In this document: positions 1 to 11,463 of the stretch, in pieces | Layout of the letters: every line of letters starts with the position of its first letter | How positions within the stretch are numbered: the first letter of the stretch is position 1 | Position numbers and translations under genes: made by a program | DNA from: Notolepis coatsorum | Lineage: Eukaryota; Chordata; Actinopteri; Aulopiformes; Paralepididae | Assembly (NCBI GenBank): GCA_963971535.1 | Contig: OZ020598.1 | Span: 101,975,496-102,039,495, forward strand | Direction: 5' to 3' | Length of the DNA stretch: 64,000 nucleotides | The notes under the pieces: model-generated | Told to the model about the DNA's origin: nothing | Database searches by the model: none | Seen by the model: only the letters and a program-made list of their open reading frames with translations

Positions 1-195
1 TTGATACTTTATACTGTTGAAAGAATATTTTACATATTGTTCAAAATGCATCAGCTCTAACAATGTTCTCAATAACCAAACACACACATTTACAAAATAC
101 AGTAAACACCGCATTTTAGTTCAACGTTCGTACCTCTCTTGACAATCCAGTAGTTACTGTTTTATCTGTTTTACCTGTGCCATCTCTCTCATATA

Positions 196-870
196 ATGAA
201 ATCCCTTTCAGTTTGCATGTGGAACATCCAGGGCCTGAAGTCTTCAACCTTTGGGCTGAAGAGTTTAGCCCCGGAACTCAAAACAAACCTTAAAGATGTC
301 GACATCATTATTCTACAGGAGACATGGTGTAAAGCTGACACTGTCACCCACTGCCCAACGATTATAGAGAAATAATAGTACCATCTCAGAAACACAGCAA
401 CATTAATAGAGGTAGAAGATCAGGAGGATTAATCATTTGGTATAAATCTGACCTACATCATCAAATTGACCCCTAAAAGTGGGCAAATATTACATATGGT
501 TAAAACTAAAGAAAGAGCTCCTATTAACAGAAAAGGATTTGTTTATTTGTGCAATATATATCCCCCCCTCCGAATCCCCATACTTCTCAGAGGACATTTT
601 CCCTACCCTTGAGACAGAGACATGCCATTTCCAGGCCCAGGGAAATGTGCTCATCTGTGGGGACACCAATGCACGCACAGGAACACTTGCTGACCTCACA
701 GATCCACAAGGAGACATTTACATCTCAAACGAAAATGTCTCTCACACTTTCACTCTCCCCCACAGGAGCAATAGTGACCAGGTCATCAACAGGAGTGGAA
801 GAGACCTCCTGCAGCTATGTCAGAGCCTCAGTCTGTACTTTGTCAACGGTAGGGTTCGGGGGACAGCCTA
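196..870 (+). pseudogene. LINE ORF2 endonuclease (APE) domain, frameshifted
   Basis: The ATG at 196 opens with SVCMWNIQGLKS and continues to an IIILQETWC motif. This is the N-terminal strand and the catalytic Asn/Glu signature of the exonuclease-endonuclease-phosphatase fold that nicks target DNA for LINE insertion. Near 350-360 homology moves to another frame (GGLIIWYKS, then ICAIYIPPS from 541), with a stop near 475. It ends with the GDTNAR motif near 661. The later Ser-Asp-His part (PLSDHSQITLF near 975) is in a third frame. The domain order is normal for a LINE. The frame breaks indicate an old dead copy. Confidence 0.85.
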
Positions 871-1079
871 GGTAGATTCACCTACTGCTCACCTCTTGGC
901 CACAGCACTGTAGATTATATGATCACAGACCTTGACCCTTCCTCCCTCAGCTCATTCACTGTGAAACCACTAACCCCTCTGTCTGATCACAGCCAAATTA
1001 CCCTGTTTATTAAAAGATCAGACACAACAATGGCACAAACACAAAACAGTAAGCTGTACAATATCAGGAATTCATACAG

Positions 1080-3301
1080 ATGGGACCAAAACAGAGCAGA
1101 ACAATACCAGAAGCAACTCATACCCCAAGAATCCAAACACTTTTGGATAACTTTCTGGACTCCACATACTCTCACAGTAAAGAAAGCCTCAACCTAGCAG
1201 TAAACAATATTAACAATATATACAGACAAACAGCAAAGGAGGCACAACTGAAATGTACTACAAACAAACCAAAAACTGCAACAAAAAACAGCTGGTTTGA
1301 TACAGATTGTAAAATCATTAGGAAAAAAATTAGAATGCTATCAAATCAAAAACACAGAGACCCCAATAATGCTGATGTACGCATTCTCTACTGTGAGACC
1401 CTAAAACTGTACAAACGTACACTCAGAACCAAAAAACAACAATATGACAAACAGCAACTGACACTAATTGAGGAGGCAATCAATACAAACAACTTTTGGC
1501 AACATTGGAAACACATAAACAAACCACAAAAACAGGAATTGGCTATACAGAACAGTGATATATGGACAACCCATTTTAAAACACTATACCACACTGTTCA
1601 AATTGATGGAAACACAGAACAATCTCAAATTCTTGATAAATTGACTAAATTGGAGCTTGCCATAAAAGACAATCAAAACCCATTAGACACCCCAATTATT
1701 GAGCAGGAACTGCTTAAGAAACTACAACTCTTAAATCTAAAAAGGTTTGTGGACCTGATGGCATCTTGAATGAGATGATGAAAAATATGAACAAGAAATG
1801 CCAATTGGCTATATTAAAACTATTCAATTTGGTCCTGAGTGTAGGATATTTTCCTGACATCTGGAATCACGGACTCATAACCCCAATCTATAAAAGCAGA
1901 GACAAATTTGACCCTAATAACTACAGAGGCATCTGTGTGAACAGTAATCTGGGGAAGGTTTTCTGTAGTATTATGAATACCAGACTTTTAAACTTCCTTA
2001 CCAAGCACAATGTCTTGAGTAAAAGCCAAATTGGATTTATACCAAAACACCGCACAACCGATCATATTTACACCCTACATACCCTAATTGATAAACATAT
2101 AAACCAAAATAAAACCAAAATATATGCCTGTTTTATTGACTTCCAAAAGGCTTTTGATTCTATTTGGCATACAGGACTGTTCTATAAAGTTATAGAGTGG
2201 TGTAGGGGGTAAAACATATGATATTATTAAATCAATGTACTCGGGTAATATGTGCAGCGTAAAAATTGGCAAAAAAAGAACAGAATTCTTTACCCAAGGG
2301 CGAGGTGTTCGTCAGGGCTGCAACCTCAGCCCGGCACTCTTCAATATCTATATTAATGAATTGGCTAATATACTAGAAAAGTCCTCTGCCCCGGTGTAAG
2401 TCTCCACAATCGGGAAGTGAAATGCCTGCTCTTTGCAGATGACTTGGTTGTGTTGTCCCCACAGCAGACGGCCTACAGCAGAGCCTGGACCTGCTAGAGC
2501 ATTACTGTCAGACCTGGGCCCTGGCAGTAAACCCCAAAAAGACCAAGATAATGATATTCCAAAAAAGATCCAGATCTCAGGACGTTCTACCAAAGTTCTC
2601 AATTGGTACAAAACATGTAGAGTACTGCACACATTACACCTATTTAGGCCTAAAACTAAGTTCAACTGGACATTTTAAGGAAGCAGTCAATGAGCTGAGA
2701 GGGAAAGCATGCCGGGCTTTCTATGCCATAAAAAGAAATATACAAACAGAAATACCAATTCGAATCTGGTTAAAATTAATTGAATGACACACTAAAACGA
2801 AGTGACCCCCTCTCGTACCATTATCAAGCCCTGCAGTGCCAAGAGCTGAGGAGCATCAGGAACCCCCTTACCCAGCTGGTCCTGAGGCTGAGTCCACAAA
2901 CCTGCTCTCTTAACACACCTCAGGAACAGAACACATCACCAATCAGAATAAATCAAATTACTACACAGCTAAAACAAAACTACATCACCTATTGGAAAAC
3001 ACAAACAAAAGCACAGAGCAAAATGCAGTGCTATCTGGCTCTAAATCGACAGTACACCATAGCAGATTACTTGAGCATGGTGACTGATCAACAACTAAAA
3101 AGAACCTTGACAAAATACAGACTGAGTGAGCACAGCCTCACCAAATGTGAAAAATATAAAGATATTAGAGAAACGCATTTTAAAAAATGTGAACTAATAA
3201 CAAAAGGTTTTCTTGCACTACCAGATACAGGAAAACTACCAGTCCTACTAGGGGAGGACTCAACAAGCTGTGAGCTAGCAGCAGCCTATGTTGTCACCTG
3301 A
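1080..3301 (+). pseudogene. LINE ORF2 reverse transcriptase and C-terminal region, multiply frameshifted
   Basis: The RT block begins near 1742 (KACGPDGI, split across a frame change). It continues in a second frame through a YFPDIWNHG segment, an NYRGIC segment, the motif A region IDFQKAFDSIWH (near 2138), GRGVRQGCNLSP (near 2300) and the catalytic CLLFADDLVVLS (near 2424). Each junction changes frame, for example near 2211 and 2398. The region after 2780 matches LINE C-terminal sequence but has lost the Cys/His segment that is kept in the related copy at 26055-26461. No functional polymerase is encoded. Confidence 0.88.
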
Positions 3302-3493
3302 CATGTTTATGCCGTAATATTTTATGTTCTATTTTATGATGAAAATGTTTGTATATACTATGACATTAATATGTGTTTTGTAATCCATGCTTATGTTATC
3401 AACCATTTGCTTTGGTAACATGTACAAGCTGCGTCATGCCAATAAAGCCACTTGAATTGAATTGAATTGAGACATAGCCTACAGTACACAGTG

Positions 3494-3650
<157 letters not shown>

Positions 3651-3676
3651 GCCTACAGTACACAGTGAGATGCAGA

Positions 3677-4434
3677 GACTTCCCAGACTTCCCAGACTCA
3701 CGCATCACCATCTCAACCTTGCTACCCCGCAGAGACTTTCACCCCAAGACCATCAATAGGGTGAACGCTGACATCACCAGAGGATGTGCCTCACTCCCAA
3801 ATGTACACGTTGCACATCATATATATATAACGCCTGAGCACCTGTACGACCACTCCCACTTAAAAAAGCAGGCAGTGGGCATGTTTACAAAAACACTAAA
3901 AGATGTGGCACTGGGCCGTCAAAGCCTCCACCTTACACCAGCCAGAGGACCTCCGAGGGACCCCCACTATGCCTCAGACCCCATCAGGAGCCAAATACCT
4001 CCCAGGAGCCCCCACTACGCCTCAGACCCCATCAGGAGCCAAATACCTCCCAGGGACCCCCACTACGCCCCAGACCACACCAGGAGCCAAAGAACTCCCA
4101 GGGACCCCCACTACGCCTCAGACCCCACAAGGAGCCAAAGACCTCCCAGACATCCATCCAGACCCAGCGCACCCCACAGACCCCCCGCTTCACCAGAACA
4201 TCACCAGCTCCAGCAGCACAACCAGACTGGCCCTGGCCCAGGCTACTACCCTCAACAAACCAGAGACTCTACCAGAACCAAGAGCCTGGCCCTCTGCCCC
4301 TTCCCAGCTCACAGCATGAAGAACCACACCAGGCCCCACGCAGCTACGCAGAGGCCCTCCAAGGAAGAATGAACTATGGAGGAATTAGTGAGATTAAACA
4401 GCTCCTCCAGTACATCTGCACTAAGCTGAACTAG
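3677..4434 (+). pseudogene. LINE ORF1 C-terminal remnant: SGNH-hydrolase-like end plus proline-rich repeats
   Basis: In one frame (3677-4140) the protein reads ITISTLLPRRDF...INRVNADITRGC...LYDHSHLKK...TKTLKDVALGR. This resembles the C-terminal part of the GDSL/SGNH-esterase-like domain in ORF1 of some fish LINEs, where the late His sits in an 'LYD..HL' motif. A proline-rich tract from a 48-bp tandem repeat follows. The likely native end is in another frame: RSYAEALQGRMNYGGISEIK, with TAG at 4432-4434. Two frames are open through the repeat, so the shift inside it is easy to miss. It could be the 5' part of another LINE copy, since it lies after the 3' end of the first one. Confidence 0.6.
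3957..4150 (+). repeat. 48-bp coding minisatellite, four units
   Basis: The A of 'CCCCCACTA' recurs at 3966, 4014, 4062 and 4110, an exact 48-bp period. Because 48 is divisible by 3, the tandem copies keep the proline-rich reading frame of the ORF1 remnant. Confidence 0.9.
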
Positions 4435-4441
4435 TCTCATA

Positions 4442-5205
<764 letters not shown>

Positions 5206-5575
5206 GATTGAGTACTCATAAACTGGTGGGACAGGATCACCCTCCCGGAGCCAGAATGAGTGAATTATCATGTAAAGGTGTAGGACGAAAGTCAGCCTTT
5301 GTTATCAAAGAAATGTATTGTAATTATGATATTTTGGACCAGTCCACACTAGTAGATACGGGGGTCGAGAAAATGTATAAATACCAAACTGTCTCGACAT
5401 TAGGACACACTACAGAACCAAGCTGTCCGTGTCACTGAGAGATTCTTTGTATCCTGTGAAATTGCTGTATTCTACCGCGACTACTATGCTGAATAAATCG
5501 ACTGAGAACCTAAAGCCATTGACTTTGAACTCGTATCCAAGCCTCTACTTTCTTGCCGTAAATTGATCAGTTGCC
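5206..5575 (+). promoter_or_regulatory. LTR-like segment with TATA box and poly(A) signal
   Basis: TATAAATA lies at 5376-5383 and AATAAA at 5492-5497, about 110 bp downstream, followed by a CT-rich stretch. This is the spacing expected of an LTR U3-R-U5 unit. There is no retroviral-type coding sequence beside it, so if it is an LTR it is solo. I could not fix TG...CA ends or a target duplication, so the limits are approximate. Confidence 0.35.
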
Positions 5576-6106
5576 ATCGTTGTTTTCAAAGTCACAGCTG
5601 ATTTGCAGAGGTGTGGACTCGAGTCACATGACTTGGACTCGAGTCAGACTCGAGTCACGAATTTGATGACTTTGGACTTGACTTGACCAAATCAAAAAGA
5701 CTTGCAACTCGACTTTGACTTTAACACCAATGACTCGTGACTTCACTTGGACTTGAGTCTTTTGACTTGAGAAGACTTGATACCTTCCCCATGCCCAACG
5801 ATAAAAAATTATGTTATTAAATGTGCCGTGAATTCATTCATTTCCAGCTAATAGACACTTAATTCGCACAGTCCTGGCTCCTGTTTCACCTGCGGAGACA
5901 CGTTGTGGGCGTGTTTTGTTTACTTGTTAGACTGTCATGGCGGCGCCCAGTTGTCGAGTTTTTACACATGATATTGGATATTCTCACTATTTCTCTTTGT
6001 TGAGCACAAAGAAAATAACGTTTTAGTTAAATGTAAATTGTGTCTTGGCTCAAAGATCCTATCTACTGTCCACTTTGTTTGAAACAATCGACAGCATCCA
6101 ATCAAT

Positions 6107-6307
6107 TTGCGCGAGAGAAGAAGTAACGTTACGAACAAACGACGGATCCAGTGGAAAATGATACCAAAGATTGCTTTGTTTGCTTATGAAAACGACGTGG
6201 TGGTCAACAAAAAACGAATTGCAATATGCAAAATGTGTGGGTCGAAAATCACAGATGGAGACGCAACAACTTCCAACTTCGTTCGACATTTGAAACTGCA
6301 CAAATAA
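6107..6307 (+). pseudogene. BED-type zinc finger exon of a hAT transposase, truncated
   Basis: The C-terminal half reads CKMCGSKITDG...FVRHLKLHK, a Cys-X2-Cys...His-X4-His BED zinc finger, which is the N-terminal DNA-binding domain of many hAT transposases. There is no in-frame ATG near its start. A TAA follows the last Lys, and two bases later comes CGGTAAGT, a strong splice-donor match (near 6308-6315). I infer that the finger was the first coding exon and that the TAA arose by mutation just before the splice site. No downstream exon or catalytic DDE/RW motif was found. Confidence 0.65.
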
Positions 6308-6490
6308 CGGTAAGTAACTTGGCTTGCTAAATCAATGAGCCATCGACACAGTCACGTTATTATTACATCCAAGATTGATACACGGCTGGCTAGGCAGTTG
6401 GTAGTCATAGTCTTGTCTTATAAAATAAAAAAACAATCAGCAATGTCTCGCTTGATGGATGGCCAGCAGTAGCCTAACAGTACTGCTGCT

Positions 6491-6882
6491 CCTTAAAACA
6501 ATCTATTGATTGAAATTTGTATGAACAGATTGCAGAATGGGTACAGTACGGCTCAATACAAACAATTGTTAAGGGGATGCAGACCAGAAAAATACTTTCG
6601 TCTTGTTTACATTGCCCCATTTTCAATTCATCATGACACTTATGACATACATGACATACAAGTATACAGTACTGTTTTATCAAGACATTTATGACATACA
6701 AGATACAAGACATACAAGTATACAGTACTGTATAAGAGACATAGATCATAAGAAACAGAAATATATACATTTGAAGGGAAGAAACTGTACATTGGAGGGG
6801 GTTGGGTGGGGGGGGGGGTTGGACATTTACAGGGGCCAGTTTTTAATTGCAGCCTCCCGTAGGTGCTCTTTGAGAGCTGAGG
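6491..6882 (-). mobile_element. LINE 3'-end fragment (same family as 32334-33394)
   Basis: Matches the first part of the minus-strand LINE at 32334-33394 (AACAGATTGCAGAATGGGTAC, the AGGGGATGCAGACCAG block, the GGGGCCAGTTTT segment). It contains an internal TATGACATACA-type short repeat and a G-run near 6797-6820. Only the 3' untranslated end and a few terminal codons remain. Confidence 0.75.
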
Positions 6883-7043
6883 TCTGCTATTATGGATCAT
6901 GTGCCATAGACTGTATATACAGGGCAGGCAGACGTTAAATAAATGATTGGTCCAAGTGGGAAGACAATATGTTGGTTATTGTTATCCTACCTTTAAAATG
7001 GATATGGTGATCCTTATTCTTTTTTTCTCAATATACTCCTCAG

Positions 7044-7317
7044 ATTCAGATTCAGATTACTTTATTCGCCATTTTATACAGGTACAAAATGGAACGTGAT
7101 TTGACATTACAGCGCATGCTTTTTTCACAAATTAAGAACAATACAACAGTAAATAAATAAAGTGCAAGACGGGACAGAACATTGAGACAACAATAAGACT
7201 GTGAAAGTGCAGTGGTTGGGGACATGGATACAGTGCAACACAAAGTTCAAGTCCAGAAGTCCAGCCCTAGCAGCTCGCCATAGAGTGGGGGGGGGGGAGC
7301 AGGGGGACACCTGACTC
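7044..7317 (-). mobile_element. LINE 3' UTR fragment, distal half of a split copy
   Basis: The reverse complement matches 14803-15089 (AGCTGCTAGGGCTGGAC, the poly(A)-proximal part and the CTGAAT hexamer tail). The rest of the copy resumes at 8804, beyond an inserted transposon, and the shared CCTGACTC is present at both edges. Confidence 0.85.
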
Positions 7318-7737
7318 CAGTGGCGGCCGCACCCCCTGGTAAAGAGAGCAGGAGAAGAAGAAAATGTTTTATTTTTATTTTTATTTTAGACCCCTAAAAA
7401 TAAAATAAACATGTTTAAAATGAATAATATTTACTCATTTTAAGTGTTTGTGTTTCCAATGCACAATATAACGTTAAAATATAAAATATTAATAATCGTT
7501 TTCCTGAACAGGAAGTGACGATTCTGTCTGATAAAGAACGTTCCATTACCTTAGCCGCATTTCTCCTGCCGTATTTCTCTCGGGCTAGACGCAATAGCGC
7601 TCTGAGTGCGCGTCACTGTTTCATCGCTGTATCCGTCGCAGCCAATCAGTGCGTAACGCGTTGTGCGTTGAAATATGATGTTTATGATGGAAGCCGGGCG
7701 CGATTTGAAGCGGTCTAGCCTAGCAGCGTCAAGAATT

Positions 7738-7835
7738 TCCGTAGCCGCATTTCGCGGAGACGCTCTCTGATTGGCCGACGTCAGTTTTTTTTCTCCGTAG
7801 CAGCATTTCGCGGAGACGCTCTCTGATTGGCCGAA
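7738..7835. repeat. Direct repeat (~40 bp, two copies)
   Basis: CCGTAGC(C/A)GCATTTCGCGGAG followed by ACGCTCTCTGATTGGCCGA occurs at about 7738-7780 and 7796-7835. The block contains an inverted CCAAT motif (ATTGG). Confidence 0.85.
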
Positions 7836-8391
7836 TCCACTTTCTATGTTCCAATTCTGGCTTATTCTAGGTTGGTGGTAGAGATAGTTGTGTTGTTGTG
7901 AGATGCAGCTATTTGTCTTAGAGCGTGACTGCAAGTTCTTTCGACGGTTAAGCTTAGGCACTCTTTCAAAGTTGGTTAAGGTTAGAGTTTGTCTTAGAGC
8001 ATGGCGATAGAACGCCAGGTAGTTTGCAGTCTGTTCGACGCGGAAATGGACAAAGAAATCAAGTACTGTCTTGTTGTGTGGTGCTAACAGCTAACAAGCT
8101 ATATGGCGGATGCATTCTGGACAGTGGACAGTGGTCTGGATATACATCATCAACAGCGGATTATACACTTTATCAAGCCCACCACGTTTCAATTAAACAA
8201 AGTGAGTTTATGCTGTTGTGTTGTGATGCAGCTATTTGTTGTTAGCTCACACAGTACTTGTTGGCTATAAGCTATATATGGATGCAGTGTGTAGGGACAT
8301 GCACAATGGACAATGGAGTGGATATACTTTATCAAGCCCTTCTGCCTGCTCTGCTGTCAACTTAACAACAACAAGGTAGATTTGCGATATC

Positions 8392-8394
<3 letters not shown>

Positions 8395-8438
<44 letters not shown>

Positions 8439-8498
8439 CTCTCTCTCTCTCGCTCCCTCTCTCTCTCTCTCGCTCTCTCTCGCTCTCTCTCTCTCGCT
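8395..8498 (+). repeat. (TC)n microsatellite with CG interruptions
   Basis: About 100 bp of CT dinucleotides broken by several CTCGCTC variants. The open frames across it are artefacts of the repeat. Confidence 0.95.
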
Positions 8499-8803
8499 CA
8501 CAATCCTGTGTCTCCGAGAAATGCGGCTATGAAATGCTGAGATGATAATAGCACTTCAAAACGCGCTGCTGTGTTGTGAACTATATAACATTAATTTCGC
8601 TGCTGCTGATGCATAATGTATGAATGAATGAATGGTGAGTTGTTTAAAATGACAACATATACATGTGTTAATTATTTATTGGATTGATCCGAGAGACAGA
8701 GAGAGAGATTGCTCCAGAGCATTTATTAACGTTACGTTACATTTTCAACTCGACCTAACGTCAGTTGCGACCCACCAATGGAACATAGTACCAGCCGCCA
8801 CTG

Positions 8804-9172
8804 CCTGACTCGTTTACCAGGCGAGCCGCTGAGGGGAAGAAGCTGAGTCTATGGCGGGACATTAATGTCTTGGGCAGCCGTAGCCGCCTGCCATGGGGGA
8901 GCATGTTGAAGAGGTTGTGACCCGGGTGGGCGGGGTCTGTCATGATCTTCCTCGCCCTCCTCAAGGCCCTGGTGGAGTGTAGGGACTCGAGGGAGGGAAG
9001 GGGGCAGCCGATCACCCTCTCCGCCGAGCGTATCACCCGCTGCAGCTTGGCCTTGTCCCTGACCGTGGCTGCAGGGAACCAGGTGATGATGGAGAGGGTG
9101 ATGATGGACTGGATGATGGCGGTGTAAAATTGGACCATCATGGTCCTCGGCAGCCTGAACTTCCTCAGCTGA
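8804..9172 (-). pseudogene. LINE ORF2 C-terminal fragment, proximal half of a split copy
   Basis: The minus-strand reading includes QLRKFRLPRTMMVQFYTAII, the KLQRVIRSAERVIGCPLPSL segment and SFFPSAARLVNES, nearly identical to 14440-14812. This is the region after the RT catalytic core of a CR1/L2/Rex-type LINE. It is 5'-truncated at about 9172 and cut at 8804 by the hAT-like insertion. Confidence 0.85.
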
Positions 9173-9471
9173 ACTGGTTTTCTCAAGCAGCTCTTGCCCA
9201 AATGTGTCTAGTTGTAAGACTAACCCTGATTCTGAATATTATTACATTTATAGAAATTACCGATTATGTTTTGCCAACAAGCTGATAATGAATTTTTTGG
9301 TGAAGCGCATATTATGACTTGTTTAGGACTCGAAACTCAAAGGTTAGGACTTGGGACTTGACTTGGGACTTGCCTGTCTTGACTTGGGACTCAACTCGGG
9401 ACTTGAGTACCAAGACTTGAGACTGACTTGAGACTTGCAAAACAATGACTTGGTCCACTTCTGCTGATTTG

Positions 9472-9860
9472 TACCCGGATAGGCAGCCGGTAAGAATGTT
9501 TGTGTGTGTGTGAATGATGGGGTACACTGTTTAGGTTGGTGATGTATTGTATCTTTAAGTGTTTAAGTATGTTGCATTCACTAGCCCACATAACATTAGC
9601 AACAGGAGTGGTGATCTTTGTATGTTGCATAGCTAATTTAGAGAACTGAGTTATATAATGCATAATGGAGAGCACCAGCAATGCATGATGGTAGAGAGTA
9701 ATTTAATTTACTTTGTGTGAGGGCTGTGTGTGTGTGTGTGTGGGTCATGAGCAGATAACAGGGACTCTTTAAGTTATCCGTGAAACGTACAACCACTAGA
9801 CTGCTTACGCAGATATTTTAGGAGAGGGGAAAAATTAAACAACAGAAAACAACCTTTACA
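9472..9860. other. Flanking DNA, no gene seen
   Basis: AT-rich sequence with short GT tracts (9493-9513, 9725-9742). It probably continues the sequence left of 5598 that was split by the hAT insertion. Confidence 0.5.
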
Positions 9861-10078
9861 GGGCCCTATTCCCCGTACCTGGTTCAACTAAGTCGATCAA
9901 GAGTCCCATTATCCAGATTCAATTAACCCGATGTTTGAAGCCGGGATTTTCCTGTTCCTCGAAAGTGGATTCAGTCTCGTTAACTCGAACCAGACTTGAG
10001 ACCCAGGATAAGTGCGCTTCAGTTGAAAAGCCAGCACGTATCGATAGCAGAAATCCTGATCTTCTAATGGCATTGATT

Positions 10079-10125
10079 GATTAATTGATTTAAAACTTTA
10101 TTAACAGATTGCAGTACGGCTCAAT
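10079..10125 (-). mobile_element. Short LINE 3'-tail remnant
   Basis: TTGATTGATT...AAACTTTATTAACAGATTGCAG matches the 3' terminus of the LINE at 32334. Only about 45 bp survive. Confidence 0.6.
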
Positions 10126-10356
10126 AGCCTCGCCGACAAGTTAAATGCATAATCTATAGGCTAATTTTAAGTCCCTCATTACCCCAATCAATCAGATTAT
10201 ATTTCTTTAAACTTGCCTGCTGGCAGTAGGTTTATGGATTGAATAATCAAATGAGATCTTGCTAGCGAAAATAATTAGTTCAACTGTTATACAGAATAAG
10301 GATACGGCTCTCTTACCCATTGATTGATGTATGGTGGATTTTTTACTTATCTGCAC

Positions 10357-10418
10357 TGTGGTGTGACGGTTTGTGGTTTTAACTTTCACGCAGACGGCCC
10401 GGGTTCGAATCCCACTTC
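10357..10418 (+). pseudogene. tRNA-Glu-like fragment with T-run
   Basis: CTTTCACGCAG followed by the T-arm CGGCCCGGGTTCGAATCCC resembles the anticodon arm and box B of tRNA-Glu(UUC). The 5' half and acceptor stem do not fold well, and T runs follow within 35 bp. This is probably a tRNA-derived SINE head or pseudogene, not a working tRNA. Confidence 0.5.
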
Positions 10419-10596
10419 TCCTAGTCTTTTTCTTCTTTTTGCAATGTAGGAATAATTCAATTTGGTGCACGTTGAGAGCTATATAAAGAATGACATCCTC
10501 AATGCATGTAGATTTATAATATTTTAACTTAAAACTAGGCTACTTTTGCGTATAATCATTAATATTATATTCCAAAAAAAATTATATTGGAAAGGC

Positions 10597-10662
10597 AGGG
10601 TTTCAAACTCCGGTCGCCCGGTTGCCAGGATTTAGCACTAGCCGCTGCGCCACTGTGCCAGA
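10597..10662 (-). pseudogene. tRNA-like segment (box A / box B)
   Basis: The minus strand reads TGGCGCAGCGGCTAGTGC (box-A like), then GGAGTTTGAAACCC (box-B like) about 30 bp later, then a T-run. It has no clean cloverleaf. Likely tRNA-derived SINE sequence. Confidence 0.4.
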
Positions 10663-11463
10663 TGGGATATATTCATTGTTTATCCATTAATGTACGAGAG
10701 ACCCGTGTTTAGAATATTTTTTTCTTTTGAATGAAGTTTTATCTCTTTATTCTCAAATGCATTAATGTGACGTCAACGGCTCATTCAATTTCTCAAATCC
10801 GTCAAACAGCGCATCTCATCAGACATTTTAATCCCAGTTACAATATCACACAAAAACCACAATCCACGCATAGACACTTCAATTTTATGCTTGAATGAAA
10901 CACAATCCGGGCGCTCCGTTAAGCAAATCTACAGCGGAGAATATATGAAACTAATCAGAGCCAAACGGCCGATAGGTTTCATCATTCATTAAAAATATCC
11001 CTGCGGGATTCACATTTGCAATGCGCCGTTATTAAAATAACCACATGCAGCGTGTATCGCGACTCCGAGCGCCGTATATGACGTGCATTATTTTATTTAG
11101 GACAAAGTAAATCTATAGGCTGAATATGATTTATTATCAGCATTTAGTTCTATTATTATACATTTCAAAAGCCCCCTCTAGGAAAACGAAGCACAGAAAC
11201 ATAATTCAGAATGGTATAAATGGGATCTCTAGACTGTGAGAATCATTTCAGGAAGCGAGCTGTCATTTCTTTGCGGAGGCGTGGCCATGGTTCATCCGGC
11301 TAACTGAAGTTAACCCTGCTCTCGACCAGGCTCAAACTTTTTGATCTGTTGTCATGGTGATTTAGACAATCGAGCGTCGGGGAATGGAAAGGTCTGGCTT
11401 AAGTCAGGCTAGACTGGAAATTATCCGGCTAACTCAGTTAGCCAGGTACGGGGAACGGGGCCC

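Larger units (their letters stand above)
1..3472 (+). mobile_element. Decayed APE/RT non-LTR retrotransposon (LINE), nearly full ORF2 and 3' tail
   Basis: An apurinic-type endonuclease region (from ATG 196) is followed by reverse transcriptase and a C-terminal region, all on the plus strand. The copy ends with an AATAAA signal near 3441 and a short TTGAA pentamer tail, as seen at the 3' ends of many teleost LINEs. At least four frame changes make it non-functional. The same family recurs at 26055-26461, where the C-terminal block is better preserved. Clade not assigned: APE plus a FADD-type RT fits the Jockey/I/L2 group. The 5' end may lie upstream of the window. Confidence 0.85.
7318..8803. 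mobile_element. Non-autonomous hAT-like transposon inserted in a LINE, perfect 8-bp target duplication
   Basis: Ends are CAGTGGCGGC at the left and its inverse near 8794-8803 (...CCGCCACTG). CCTGACTC occurs at 7310-7317 and 8804-8811, an exact 8-bp duplication. The disrupted LINE is continuous across this site in the paralogous copy near 14805-14820, which confirms the insertion. The 1486-bp interior has no transposase ORF. It contains a 40-bp direct repeat and a TC microsatellite. Confidence 0.88.
5606..9463 (+). mobile_element. hAT DNA transposon with perfect 8-bp target duplication, host to nested insertions
   Basis: The left end CAGAGGTGTGGACTCGAGTC pairs with the inverted right end (CAGAAGTGGACCAAGTC read inward). 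CTGATTTG flanks both sides at 5598-5605 and 9464-9471, an exact 8-bp duplication diagnostic of hAT insertion. The subterminal regions are dense in GACTTG/GACTCGAGTC motifs (5613-5790 and 9320-9450), probable transposase binding sites. A BED zinc finger near 6107-6307 suggests descent from an autonomous element, but no catalytic domain remains. LINE fragments (6491-6882, 7044-7317, 8804-9172) and a second hAT-like element lie inside. Confidence 0.9.
9861..11463. mobile_element. TIR DNA transposon (GGGCCC...TTCCCCGTACCTGG ends), non-autonomous
   Basis: The left end GGGCCCTATTCCCCGTACC and the inverted right end GGGCCCCGTTCCCCGTACC match over about 22 bp with two or three differences. Weaker inverted similarity extends inward. 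There is no transposase. I could not find a convincing target duplication (flanks ACA and AGG), so the superfamily is open; ends starting GGGCC are common in PIF/Harbinger-like elements. A short LINE tail (10079-10125) and two tRNA-like segments lie inside. Confidence 0.7.

Noticed and set aside
10357-10662. Functional tRNA genes
   Set aside because: The T-arm and anticodon arm look tRNA-like, but acceptor and D arms do not pair, so they are treated as SINE or pseudogene pieces.
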